Below the pieces are notes generated by a model that had not been told where the DNA came from, searched no databases, and saw only the letters and a program-made list of their open reading frames with translations. Of a DNA stretch of 64,000 nucleotides, positions 22,601 through 33,077 are shown piece by piece (positions within the stretch are counted from its first letter, which is position 1; every line of letters starts with the position of its first letter). Source of the stretch: Allacma fusca (lineage: Eukaryota; Arthropoda; Collembola; Symphypleona; Sminthuridae); the NCBI GenBank assembly GCA_947179485.1, contig OX359246.1, forward strand, positions 24,118,001-24,182,000. Direction: 5' to 3'. The position numbers and the translations under genes are program-made.

Positions 22601-23667
22601 TCTAGACTGGGTTCCTGTTCCAACGTCTTGGCATGACCACACCAATCGAATTGCTGTTGATATGGCAGTTTCAAAACCAACTCTTCTAATAGCTGAGGAT
22701 TGAACATGTGACCCATTCTGTTCATTATCTTCATAGTTGCTACTAGATTTGTAACGAGATTTGAGAAATAAATTAGTGAATCAGGTTTCTTCGTAACTGG
22801 TGATTCGCATGTCTTGACCTTCTGGATCATTGATTTAATGATTTGGTCTGGTCTTCCGAAACGATTTTCCAAAGTCTTGATTACCCGTTCAACATTTTGT
22901 GGTAATCCTAAAATTGAAATGACAGCCTCTCTTGCTTTCTCCTTCAGGCATTTTTCCAACCGTGTAACATTTTCGTCGGCAGAAAGTCCACACATTTCCG
23001 TAGTTCGACGGTATTGATGGATAAACATGGGCCACTCTTCAGGATTACCCTTAAAATGAGGCAATTCTTTTGATATGGATTGACGTGATAGAAGTTTATC
23101 TAACCTTGCATTCGTTTGGGCCACTTGTACCATTACTGCACTGCCAGAACTTGTACCCCCAGGTTCCATTACCCGTTCTGGTTCTCGTTCTGAAAGCCAT
23201 TTGCTAACATTAGCATCAGTATCCTGGACAACCACATCATGCTCCTGTTCGTCCTGTTGTATGAATGAAGCATCGTCTTCCTCGAAATCCTCTTCTATTA
23301 CGAGTTTCTCCATTTTCAATCGCTTTTCTTCGACTTTCTTTTCGATGTCGAACTTCTGCTTGGCTAGTAGAAATTGCGTCTCAGCTTGCCCTAATCTCTG
23401 TAAAGATTCAATTTCAGCTTTTAATTTTAATCGAGCAACCTCACTCTGGTTACTACAAAAGGACTGGTTGCTCAGACGACCAGACTTTCTTGTTACAACG
23501 GATGATGATTCGGAAAACGAAATAAGAGTAGCTCTTGTTTGGGTTGGACCGTCTTGTTGATTCATAGCTCTCTCTATTGTCGGTGGTCCTAGCAACGGGG
23601 TTGCAAATACCGCAGGAGGATTTTTCAACAAGCGTTGACTTCGTCGAACTCCGCTGTTTTCTTCCAT
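19669..23667 (-). CDS. BEL/Pao Gag-protease-RT-RNase H polyprotein
   Basis: 1332-residue frame. The N-terminal third is Gag with a DUF1759-like part (LPHFKGNPEEWPMFIHQYR). Two zinc knuckles follow near residues 405-450 (CYHCSKEGHGITDC, CYCCLSKGHKGTDC). An aspartic protease motif (LLDEGSTVTMID) lies near 515, reverse transcriptase with YVDDF near 935, and RNase H with FCDASEKAFA and SDSRTVLCWL (about 1200). It makes the particle protein and copies the element RNA into DNA. No internal stop is present. It ends prematurely just before the integrase, so this copy would lack an integrase fusion unless shifted. Confidence 0.92.
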   Translation of the reverse strand: MEENSGVRRSQRLLKNPPAVFATPLLGPPTIERAMNQQDGPTQTRATLISFSESSSVVTRKSGRLSNQSFCSNQSEVARLKLKAEIESLQRLGQAETQFLLAKQKFDIEKKVEEKRLKMEKLVIEEDFEEDDASFIQQDEQEHDVVVQDTDANVSKWLSEREPERVMEPGGTSSGSAVMVQVAQTNARLDKLLSRQSISKELPHFKGNPEEWPMFIHQYRRTTEMCGLSADENVTRLEKCLKEKAREAVISILGLPQNVERVIKTLENRFGRPDQIIKSMIQKVKTCESPVTKKPDSLIYFSNLVTNLVATMKIMNRMGHMFNPQLLEELVLKLPYQQQFDWCGHAKTLEQEPSLEDLEIWLEGMAMTAGMMPSNYLVLEERSDPKKKDKKVVMSTMTKIDRGCYHCSKEGHGITDCKDFSEAVCQNRWKTVKCQNLCYCCLSKGHKGTDCKNKEVCGVDGCERQHHKLLHKAPAAVEVKKNVCGHVDGKKVIKEVLLRILPVNLLGPNGIVSTYALLDEGSTVTMIDSEIAMKLKLDGPEEGLFIQWTNGITKEDPTSKRVSLEIAGVGEGAKKYRLENAMTVEKMSLLTQSVDMEVIKKLWPYLNDIPFPSMNNAQPKILIGSDNILLTTPRRLRQGHWNDPVATKTWLGWVVHGNLPSPRRLDREFVQMCTNPSEESELMKIIKESFSTETFGVKIVHLKSRSVEDDKALQILESTTKRVGTRFQTGLLWRSTDLKLPESRTTAIRRLHCMERKMDRDTKFADEYCSKVEDYLKKGYCRKLTPEEARMKGPRTYYLPHFATYNPQKPGKLRLVFDAACKSFGVSLNDCLFTGPDLLNPLPAVLWRFRRYKVGIAGDIREMFHQVQIIPEDQDSQRFLWRGKERKAEPDEYVMQVMIFGAACSPSSAIYVTQKNADEFEREFPGDTTDIKRNTYVDDFTHGADDERTALEKLQNCVEMFKRGGFVMCNWACSSKEVIEKVPVELRAKNWVDLSANEVLPTERVLGLQWDPEKDEFFFQLKFPKVNADVLSLKKVPTKAEVSSLVMSPYDPCGFLTHFIIKGRMLIQEMWLKKLDWKQEISGELLEKWRQWVTELKQITEVRVPRCYAPGVGLKEAKLSLHIFCDASEKAFATVTYLRIERTGEVSVAFVAARARVAPLKALSIPRLELQAAVMGSRLAKSIQDEIDLPIESTIFWSDSRTVLCWLRDDSRKYMQFIAHRVGEILETTEPSQWKWVPTRDNPADEATRNNDETKFHPNCRWYQGPEFLKLPETQWPSERSFVFEDVPIDTLEMKKEYVNLVCMVSGKVSVIDATRFSSWLRLIRLLACCVL

Positions 23668-23713
23668 TTCTTCGATGAATGAACTTTGACCCTCAGGACT
23701 CTTGGTGAAATAG

Positions 23714-23731
23714 ATCCGGTTCGAAGGACCA
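23714..23731 (-). other. Candidate primer-binding site of BEL/Pao
   Basis: The minus strand reads TGGTCCTTCGAACCGGAT two bases inside the 5' LTR. TGG pairs with the tRNA CCA end and TTCGAACC resembles a T-arm. The tRNA species is not identified. Confidence 0.55.
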
Positions 23732-23733
23732 AA

Positions 23734-24210
23734 TGAACCGTCTCAAATTGACGATACGAATAAAGTTTGTGTCAGCTTTTCCCAACCAGTTGCTGGGGAA
23801 AGTATTTGCGAAGGACCAGCACTCCCTTTAAGTGCACGTGATTACTTTCCCTGGTATTTCCAACTCTTTTAGTTCCTTTCACAATTGATAGCCTTTGCTA
23901 TCTAGTGTGAATGACAGTGAAAGAATTTTGTATTAGAAACGTAGCCAAAATCAGGCAAGACTTTAATAACAATAAAGCACGTCTAACTCCTTCACACCAA
24001 AGTTATGTAATCCTTTTCCCTCATTTTCTATTAACAATATACAATTTCACTCTAACATTCATCTTGTTTCGAGTCTCCAATCAATTTCTCTGTCTAGAAC
24101 TATACATACAATCAATATCAACAATTATTTATATTATAAATAATAATCCATGGTAACAAACAGTCGTAACTACAAAGACTATATTTAGTGTTCGGCTTCA
24201 ATCTCCAACA
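23734..24210 (-). repeat. BEL/Pao 5' LTR
   Basis: 477 bp, apparently identical to the LTR at 17819-18295. It should hold the promoter of the element, transcribed leftwards. Confidence 0.92.
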
Positions 24211-24869
24211 TTTCCCCTTCAACATACCCTAGAATGAAGCCCTCTAAACAATCTGTCTTCCTTCACCCTTCCTTCTAAAATATTTACACTCATTTTTGCC
24301 GTCAGCCTTCTTTTTAAAAATAGCCTTCCTTCAATTTTAAACTACAACCCGCTTAAAAACGTTTTGCACCAGCAGGATTCAGTGCAGTGAAGAGAGCGGG
24401 CACACATCGTCAGTTGTGAGTTCACGAATTGGCTGCATTGTTGCGCGATCAGCAAAACGTCGTTTCATATGTTATGCTTACGCGTTATAGATATGTCGTG
24501 TACCTGGAAGCCTTCACGGCCTTAGAGGGCTAATATTTAGGAAGCCTTCCTTCACAATCCTTCATTGCTAGTTTTTGTGAAGGCTTCCTTCAGCCTTCAG
24601 AAAAAAGTATCCCCATCCTTCCATTCCTTCTGCAACGTTAAGAAAGTTACCTTTCCGCCTTCAATGAAGCCTTCTTGGAAGGCTAGCCTTCGAAGGCTGC
24701 GCATCTCTGATCCACAGGGTGAGTCTAGCTCAGTTCAGTCCCAATGAAAGTCCTGGGTCAAAATCCCACTCAGTCCCCAAGGATACAAAATGGTAATAAT
24801 TTCCTAACGTGGGATTTAATATATGGCGCTAAAATTTAAAATTGTTCAATATTTTATGCGCATCAGTTC

Positions 24870-26811
24870 CAGTGCTGCCCGTTCACTTTCTAGTCTAGTC
24901 AATTCTAGTCCACCACGTACTGAAGCTGTACTATTCTATTCCTATTCTATTCATATCTGCTTGTGACTTGGCTATTCTAGTCTATTCCAATTCCCTCCAA
25001 GTCAAAAAAATCCTAGTCTAATCCAAGTCTATTCACCTATTCATTATACACCACAACCAAAAGCAGCTTCAACGAACGTAACGTTGCTGAGAAAGGAAAA
25101 CTGCGTTTCTTTGAGTTTCCATGTGAATACAAATCGAAAGGAACTTGCATCGCGCGTGTTAGGTACACTCTTATCATCTTAGCATCATTATTACCCAGGT
25201 AACTGAATTGGAAACAGCACTAAGCTGATAGTTCTGAATCGGAGCCTGGTTTTTGAAGGACATAAACATATGATATTTAACTGAAGTTTTTTCGATGAGC
25301 CTGAGATCGTTGAAGCAGAGCTTCTACCGGGGACAGGTTTGTTCCGTCGGGACACTGGACGGACCGGGATGGAGCGGCCCCTTTCCCCATTAAATTCGGG
25401 ACGGGACGGGCGCAAAAAAATTTCCCATTATATTCGGGACGGGACGGGCGTAAAAAAATATTTTCCCATTATATTCGGGACGGGACATGCGTTTTGGTCG
25501 TATGTATAACGGGACGGGACGAGCAAGCATAGCAGAACAAGGATAACGTTCCAGCTTTTAATTCTCATGAGTAAACTAATCTGTGAGCACTATTTCCCCA
25601 ACTTTTAAACATTCGATTTTAGGTTGTAGAAAATGAAGCTTATTGCTAAAAAAATGGCTGGTACTTCATAATGATTTTATGATTAGGATTATTAGATTTT
25701 GGCATTAGAGCGAATAAAGACAAGTTATATATAATTATATATCAAAATCAATCATAATTGAACGTAAGTAATCATATACATTATTCGAAAAGGGATTCGA
25801 AACTTGAGTGTTAGAATAAGTTTGGTGACCGAAATAGAACAGTAATAATTGTTGAAATACTGTATGGAATATGGCGATTCTATAAATGTGTTTGTTATGT
25901 TTTTGGTACGAATATTTTTTGTGCGAATTTTCCTCATGTTCCGATTTTCGGTATGGGAAGTGTTTTTAGTAATTATCTGGACGGGACTAGTATTTTGTTA
26001 ATATGCCTCGATTTTTGGGACCGGGGACAACGTTTTTTTAAATTTTTGGTGACGGGACGGGGAGATGGTTTTGTCCCCATGTCCCGACTTTCGGGACGGC
26101 ACCTGGGACAACGTTTTTTTAAATTTTTGGGGACGGGACGGGGATCAGCTTTAATCGTGAAATACGTTTCGCAAATGTGAGGGGATTTCTCCCCGTTTTG
26201 GGGGGATATTAATATTTAAAATCGTCTTTTGTTACTGCCACACATCAGTTTTTAAATCCCCGAACTCCGATCGTGTAACGAAAATCTAGTTTTTTGTTAA
26301 AGTTCTGGTTAAATCAAAGGATTTAAGGGGATCCTGATGAAACTTGGATAAATTGGTAATAAGGATAATTTGGTTAAAAGTGCCATAATAAACGATAACT
26401 AAGTATTTAATGAAATGGCAAGTGTGAGAAGAACATATAAAAAGAAATAGCACAGCACCTCAATATGTTTCTGACATACATTACCTAAGTAGGCAGAACT
26501 GACAAAATAGGAAACGGATTCCTACTTGATAAACGCAAATTTTATTCAAATGTTTGATTGTCCCCATAATGCAGTTGAAACTGTTGAAAGGCTCGCAATA
26601 CTCCTTAGTCGAGGGAATAGTGCTATTGCACTAGTCAATTCTAGTCTATTCCCTCTATGTTAACATTCTGACTATTCTAGTCTATTCTATTCCTTTTTAA
26701 TTTGCAGCAAGGCTATTCAAGTCTAGTCTATTCAATTTGCTCCCACATCTGGAGTATTCTATTCAATTCCCTAGTTTCCTAGTCTAGTCGGACTAGACTA
26801 GGGCAGCACTG
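24870..26811. mobile_element. hAT-like MITE with TAGTC/TATTC array
   Basis: Terminal repeats are CAGTGCTGCCC and GGGCAGCACTG, with duplication atcagttc (24862-24869) and atcagtcc (26812-26819), seven of eight. Motifs tagtcta and tattcta fill 24888-25040 and 26620-26800. The interior holds a GGGAC-rich stretch at about 25328-26145 that may be another insertion. Confidence 0.85.
25328..26145. repeat. GGGACGGGAC-rich arrays
   Basis: Motif GGGACGGGAC occurs at 25350-25530 and again at 25975-26145 in the same orientation, separated by AT-rich sequence. It may be a further element inside the 24870-26811 MITE, but its ends are not clear. Confidence 0.4.
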
Positions 26812-27074
26812 ATCAGTCCAGCTCAGTCCCTGCAATTGAAACTGTCCTCAGTTCGTCCGTCCCACTCCGTCTCAGTCCCAACCGTTTTCATACTTATCAG
26901 TTCCACTCTCACTCCTCTCCTACTCCCTATGTTTTCGCTCAGTTCAAAAGAGCTGAGTCCCGTTTGACCAACATTAGAGTGAAGTTTAATTATACGATGC
27001 GGATGCACGATGAGGTGTAATGTAATTAAGCGAATTGTTGTATGTATTATACTCTTCATACTATTTCACTATAT

Positions 27075-27258
27075 AGCGAAGCAAGCCGTTGGTATATACA
27101 GCAAGCAAGCAAAAGCCGCTAGAAGCACAGCGAGCTGAGCGAGCTGGAAAAGCTCTCCTCTGCGACAGTTTCAGCTTTCAGAGCTCGCAGTGCTAAACTG
27201 TGCTTCTCGGCTCTCGGTCTCGGCTTGCTTGGTGTATATTCCACCTGCTTGCTTGCCT
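27075..27258. repeat. Foldback repeat with GCAAGC arms
   Basis: Arms rich in gcaagcaagc with ggtatata (27081-27110) and the inverted gcttgcttggtgtatatt (27233-27250) surround a centre with gagctgg and aagctctcc. It is an imperfect 180-bp palindrome inside the Helitron. No target duplication was identified. Confidence 0.5.
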
Positions 27259-28614
27259 ATCCTGAACACTATTTTATGCGAGCGTAAGCGCGGCATAGTT
27301 TGAATGCACACAGAGATGAGAAAGTTAACAATAAAGAAGAGTGATTTTTCAATAAGTTTCAACTCATGTTCAGCATGCAAATTAAATTTGTTACTTTTGT
27401 AACGGCTTGCATTATTTTTTTTTTCATTCACTGTATTTGCTTCAATGATATTCTTTGATAAATCATTTTGAGATGAAATTTTGTTGCATTTTTAGTTTTT
27501 TAATAATTATCCTAAATAATATTGCATTTTTCGGAATACGAAAATATTTAATTAGTTTAAGCAAATGCATGTACTTATATATATCTATACTTTCAGTTCA
27601 AGCCATTGCCAAGTTACGGTCAAGTCAAGTGTAGTTTTGGTTGTACATGATCATGTTCAAGTGACACATGAAGTACTTGATTACTTGACCATGAAATTTC
27701 AAGTAATTACCTGAACATGAGTCGCCATGGTTCAAGATGGTGTGAAAAAAATACTTGATCAAGTCGACTTTCATGGCCAAGTCAAGTTTATGGTCAAGTC
27801 TGGGATTTACTTGACTTGAGCGCAGCACTGATATTTGACCTTGTTTTTGAACTTTTAGCACGCATTTTCTTTTAAAGAGAGCTCATAGATTTCAAAACAT
27901 GTAGCATTTTGTGACCACAAAATAGGCACTGTACAACAAAAGCAGCTAATTGTCTTGTTGTAACATTCGTAGTACCATAGATTTATCCAAACTATATTCT
28001 TGCTCACTACGGCATTAAAAACATGGATGTTGGACACTGTAAGACAATAAATTGTTGAACTAATTGTAAGTTTGTACTTACATGGTGAGCACTAGGAACC
28101 ATAATCTTCAATTTTTACAGCTTTCGTTTTAATTGTCCCTTATGATTGGATTTATAAATAAAATGCCAAGATGTTGTTAGCATTTTTAATTGTATTATTT
28201 TTTCTAAAATATGTCATTTGCTTTGGACATATGCAGAAATTATTATATCAGTAATCGTTCTCTACACAAACAATAAGATGTCTTGAAACACCCCAAAAGA
28301 TTTCTTCACATCAGATTTGACATTATACTTTACAACACACATATCCAAGCTGCGTTGTTATAATAAAAATATTGTCAATACTACATATAAGTCAACGTGT
28401 CATTTTATTGTTGATTTTAATTGCCATTTTAAATATTGTTTATTACTTTACTTCGCTTATCGTTATAGTAGTACTTGAGTATTGAAATACTTCGAATTGG
28501 CTTACTACCAAAGGAAATTTATCCCACAGTCATGAATAATATTCTGGTATTTCCAATCCTTAATGCAAATTTTGCGTCAGAAACTTCATCTCGAAATTCT
28601 ATTAATTTCTACTT

Positions 28615-31600
28615 ATGGCCATCTTCTCTGATAAAACTTCCGTGCTCCAGAAACTCCTCTTCTTTGGGTTTCCTACTGCAAGTTTGCTCCTCTTTTACAG
28701 TTTGCCACTTGAATATTTGTCTCATTTCAAAACACTTAGGTAATTTTTTAATTCACATATAATCAAATTGTCAAATCAAATCTAAAAATTTTCCCACTGG
28801 TTCTTCTTAATGGTTAATGATTTTAGTGCCACACAAGAACGACAGCATAGACCCGGGTTTTTAGTGGATACCATAGGCTGTGAAATTGTAGAAATGGATC
28901 CTTTTCATCCTTCAGTTATTCCATTTTTAGAGAACAAGAGCTTGGGAATTTGCCGACCTAGTTTAATTACTATTAGGAATGAGGTAACAAAATCAAATTG
29001 CGGTAGTAGTGTGAAAGTTAATTTGACGTACAAAAATGTACATGACATTTGTGAATAAGTACCTTATTATGTTGATCATAAGTAAAAAAGGGAAATTTCT
29101 TATAAAAATCTCCGTAGGGTTTGGCTTACAATGAGAACCATTCAAGTTACCATAGGTCCAATTGCTGTTATTCTGAGATTCATCGAGTCTCCCAGGACCC
29201 CAAAAACTACACTAAGATTCAAGCTGACCGGAGCATAAGGTACATATTTTTTCGGAGTTTGCCACGAGCGTTAATTGTGTATTGAAAAATATACAAAATA
29301 TAATGCACTCTGTTCCCAAGAGATGCCCTTAAATTACTATGTATTCAATAAAGTAGCTCGCAGTGAATGATTAAAAATTTTCATTTTTTTTTGATAATTA
29401 CAATATTTTAGAATTTCCCCGACATGTACCCCTATTTCAAAATCTAGCGCATCTACAACTATCCCATCTTCCGATTTTGTCCAAATATCATGTGAAGAAA
29501 ATTATCCTGATAAAATTATCAAAACCATGGACTTTCTAGCAATTCCTGGGTCACCCGAGGGACATTCCAAAGAAACGAACTCAAAAGTAGCCTACTGGAA
29601 AGACAGGCTCCAGAAGTCCGGATCAGAAAGAGGGGTCTGGGCACAAAAACCCCCAAATGTTTTAATTTTGGGACTAGATTCCGTTTCCCGACTCAATATG
29701 ATCCGATCCCTCCCGAAACTGAAGAATTTCCTGGAAGCAAATGATTTTATAGAAATGAAGGGCTATACCAAAGTCGGAGATAATACTTTCCCTAATATGA
29801 TGGCTGCCATGGGAGGGATGAAGTTGGATGAGTATCCTTGCGTTTTACCCGCGACAATGGTCGATAACTGTCCTTTCATTTGGAAGAACTACAGTGGAAA
29901 TAAATATGTGACGGCATTTCTGGAGGATGCCCCACATATTGCAATATTTAACAACCGGAAGACCGGATTTGTGAAGCAGCCCGTTGACTACTATTTAAGA
30001 ACCTTGGCTGTAGCTCATTATCAGGCAAAGTTAAGGCATAGCTGTAAGAATGGCATGTCCGAAACTGAATTCATGTTGAATTACTTGCGGAATTTAGTGA
30101 GAAGAATCGTCAACGCGGATGCCCCTTACTTTTTGCTGTCGTGGTTCACTGCTTTAACGCATGATGATAGTAATAACCTGAAGGTTAGCAAGTACTTAAT
30201 CAAATATTTTTAATGTTTGCGTACAAATTTTGTATATCGTTGGTGAAGGGGCAAAATATGGACTAGGAGCATCGAAACTTAAAAGCAAAATAGGTTAGAG
30301 CAATTACAATAAAAATTGAATAACAAATTGACGTAGGTACAATTTGACCGACAAGTTAAAAAATGTAGGTGCAACGTAACCGATAAGACAACTTAATTAG
30401 ATACAATTTTTCCTATAACTATACACAATCGGTGCAGTTTAACGGTAGTTAACATTAGCTATGTGAAATTTACCGGACGAGTAAAAGGATTAGGTGCAAT
30501 TGATACGAAAAGTATGGCGATATTCTTTTATACTAAATGTGAAATGCATTTTAGTAGATTATATTTTTTGAAACTTAAAATGTACATGGAACATGTACTA
30601 AGAAAGCAAATTGGACAAATAGTCCAATTTATTTTACCTATAGGTATAATTTAGACTAAACGTAAATTGACCTTAGAAAAAATGAACTAAAAGCAACTTA
30701 TAAGATTCCTACTTGTATAACATAATTAGCATTAGTTCGTTCTGCTTTTAACGAAAAATGTGTTAATAAAAAATACGTGTGGTATATTTTGCCTCTTCAA
30801 GGACAGGCCTGGTTTTTATTTCATGTCTTGTTAATGCAAATAATGGGAATAATATTGTAGCCAGCAGAAATGATATTTTACAAGGCCTTGTCAGATCTGG
30901 TTAGGGATGGTTCATTCCATGGTAACAACACTATCATCATATTTATAAGCGATCATGGGTTTCGGTTCGGAAACTTTCGGACAAGTTTCTTGGGCTACTA
31001 TGAAGTCAGCCTACCGTTCTTTTTTATGAGACTGCCAGCTTCCCTCAGATCAAGCCATCCTCATTGGAACGAAAATCTAAAGAAAAATAGCCACAGACTC
31101 ACCACCCCACTTGACCTCCACGCCACTCTTGAGGATGTCCTGGGCTTATCCAACTACCCATTAAACATTCAGCCCAAAAGGAGCACCCTCAATCGGACAA
31201 CGTACTCCTTGTTCGAAGAAATACCGCTAAATCGCACGTGCAAGTCTTCTGGAATCTCTGAAGACTTTTGCCGTTGCGGGGCAAAACCGACAGTCTCAAC
31301 TCCTTCAAAAGAATATGCGAAGTTTGGCGACGTTATAATTGCACAAGTCAACAATATTTTGCGGAAAAGTCGTCCTCAGAATGCATGCATTTCATTGACA
31401 TTCCAAAAACTTTTGTACTCTCATAAGCTAAGTAATGGAACAGTGTGGAATAATTTCTGGAAATTTATCAACTACGTGGATCATGTTGTTGCCATTGAAG
31501 CAGTTCCATCTGGAGCAAATTTTGAGGCTAGGATGCGTGTTTTTGAAAACGAAACTATTGTAATTGTGGGGGAAGTTAGCAGAATTGATAGCTATGGGGA

Positions 31601-31703
31601 GCAAGGTAATTGTGTGAAGGATTACACCCTTCAAAAATATTGCTACTGCTGGAATTACTCAAAACATAAGACTATTACTAGAAACAGTATTAAACAAAAG
31701 TGA
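28615..31703 (+). CDS. DUF229 family membrane-anchored protein, copy 2
   Basis: Exons are 28615-28739, 28827-29037, 29118-29239, 29412-30183 and 30861-31703, about 690 residues, all in phase. Same architecture as copy 1: hydrophobic anchor in exon 1, CCYSEIHRV in exon 3, VLILGLDSVSRL in exon 4, IFISDHGFRFGNF and LTTPLDLHATLED in exon 5. The upstream exon 2 acceptor of copy 1 (CACAG) is CACTG here, leaving the shared TTTTAG acceptor at 28826. Exon 5 has one codon more than copy 1. Most of the protein is near-identical to copies 1 and 3, implying recent duplication or gene conversion. No disabling change was seen; substrate unknown. Confidence 0.85.
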
Positions 31704-31938
31704 CTAACAAGAAATATTATTATCATTAGTGTCCCCATCTATTAATATCATGATTTCATAAATAGTGCAACAATTTTTCCTTCATTTTTCCTCGCCTTAT
31801 TAAGACAACGTATCAAAATATTCTTTTTCCTAAAGACAAATCGGTTAAAGAAGGACTCCTTTTTAGGGATAGGTGTAGAATTATTATAACATAACTCCGC
31901 AAAGCGTAATACGTATCATACGAACATACGATTATTAT

Positions 31939-33077
31939 CAGAGCTGCGTTCAAGTTCAAGTGTAAGTTGAACCGTTCAAGCTTAGTCAAGTTCAAGTGAA
32001 GAATTTATTACTTGATTGCAAAATCAAGGCAAGTTCAAGTACACTGAATGGAAGTACTTGAATAAAACTTGAGTATAACTTGAGTATTTGTCACTGAAAT
32101 GTAAGCAATGCCTAATTAGTGGCATCATTGCATCTCACTAAAATTAATATTTAGTGTCAATCATCATAATATGTAGTATGTATATTTGTGATTGACTTTA
32201 TTCCATCAACATTTTAAAGTCGTCCCCACAATTCTCAATGGTCGAGAATAATTCTTGTGTCCAGTTTTCATACTTTGAATTTTGAACAATTAAAATTTCC
32301 AACTTATTGTTCTATAATAATGTTCTTGATACTCGGGAATCTAGTTCCATTATAAAAATGAAGTGATTGTTCACTTCACCTGTTCTGAAGCTAAGAAGAA
32401 GTTTAAGAACAATTTATTATTTCATGTAAGAATAATTTTGGCTGATATTAAACATGATGGCGCAGACGAACAACCAACGATCTTATAAATCAACATTGGT
32501 TAACCAAAATTAACGACGACAAATATTTATGATTTTAACTGCTGGTTACACTCACCAGATGAGTGCACTAATACACAACACTAATTTCAACAGGCGAATA
32601 TTATGATTTCTAAACTCTTAATAGTTGATAGTGCAAATTAGTAAATTAGATTGGGCTACAATGTTTACAGTTATTTGATAAAGTATTTTAAAAATTTTAG
32701 CAATTTTAAAGTAAAGATTATCATCCGCATGCCGTTTAGTTTTCCTAATTACGACCTAGCCGTTATTAGCTACAATACTTGTGGACGTAATTTCTAGAAT
32801 TATTATTGTTTATTCATTTACGAAAAAAATACTTGAATATTCAAGTTCAAGTACAAGTCCAAGTTCACGTTCAAGTCAAGTTATGTGCCCAACTTGAACG
32901 TCAAGTTATGATCAAGTTCAAGTTCAATAAAATGAACTTGAAAATCGAGTACTTGAGTTGCTTGAGAAACTTGATTCATCAAGTACAAGTGCGGATACCT
33001 CGCGTAAACAATATTTTCAAGCTCAAGTCAAGTTCAAGTCAAGTTGTCTAAAATAACTTGACTTGAACGCAGCTCTG
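31939..33077. mobile_element. hAT-like MITE (CAAGTT type, CAGAGCTG ends)
   Basis: Ends are CAGAGCTGCGTTCAAG and, inverted at the right, CTTGAACGCAGCTCTG. A perfect 8-bp duplication attattat lies at 31931-31938 and 33078-33085. CAAGTT arrays lie at 31950-32080 and 32835-33062. Units 1 and 3 and the 40.8-kb duplicate lack it, so it entered unit 2 after duplication. Confidence 0.92.

Larger units (their letters stand above)
17819..24210 (-). mobile_element. BEL/Pao LTR retrotransposon
   Basis: This 6392-bp element has two 477-bp LTRs (TG..CA) that appear identical and a 5-bp duplication tttcc (17814-17818, 24211-24215), the size typical of BEL/Pao. On the minus strand the order is gag, protease, reverse transcriptase, RNase H, integrase. 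A candidate primer site adjoins the 5' LTR and a polypurine tract adjoins the 3' LTR. Identical LTRs imply a recent insertion, although the coding region has breaks near the integrase. Confidence 0.93.
17753..24709. mobile_element. hAT-like MITE with CCTTC array, split by BEL/Pao
   Basis: Terminal repeats are CAGAGATGCGCA and TGCGCATCTCTG, with a perfect 8-bp duplication atccacag at 17745-17752 and 24710-24717. CCTTC/GAAGG motifs fill both sides (17776-17800 and 24230-24700). A BEL/Pao element sits inside; without it the MITE is about 560 bp. Confidence 0.9.
17688..26966. mobile_element. Possible CAGTCC-array element
   Basis: Motif CAGTCC and relatives recur at 17699-17740, 24728-24778 and 26813-26880. 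CAAACAGTCTCAG at 17688 and, inverted, CAAACGGGACTCAG at 26966 could be its terminal repeats. No matching target duplication was found, so limits are tentative. It hosts the elements at 17753-24709 and 24870-26811. Confidence 0.35.
16527..27344 (-). mobile_element. Helitron (deleted) containing nested elements
   Basis: Read on the minus strand it begins TCACTCTTC and ends with hairpin GCCCG-GCAAAG-CGGGC about 10 bases before CTGTCTGTAG. It sits between host A and T: plus-strand flanks attatttta and tttttcaataag rejoin to the uninterrupted host seen near 9065 and 44022. 5'-TC, a 3' hairpin and A^T target sites are Helitron hallmarks; the last four bases are GTAG rather than CTRR. Only a helicase C-terminal fragment (17019-17405) survives. 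Most of the interior is later insertions. Confidence 0.7.
16045..27830. mobile_element. hAT-like MITE (CAAGTT type) that hosts nested insertions, unit 1/2 junction
   Basis: Ends are CAGTGCTGCG (16045) and CGCAGCACTG (27830), with flanks gtatttgc and atatttga (six of eight matching). The unit 2/3 junction copy at 42822-44336 has the same ends and the same flanks, so this is one ancestral insertion carried along by the duplications. Its own sequence is only about 16045-16526 and 27345-27830; the rest is later insertions. Motifs tcaagt/acttga recur inside both ends. Confidence 0.8.

Noticed and set aside
19038-23560. Plus-strand and alternative-frame open stretches opposite the BEL/Pao genes
   Set aside because: They lie opposite conserved gag-pol domains and show no signals of their own.
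25191-25415. Arginine-rich minus-strand frame
   Set aside because: It is a translation of the GGGAC-rich array.
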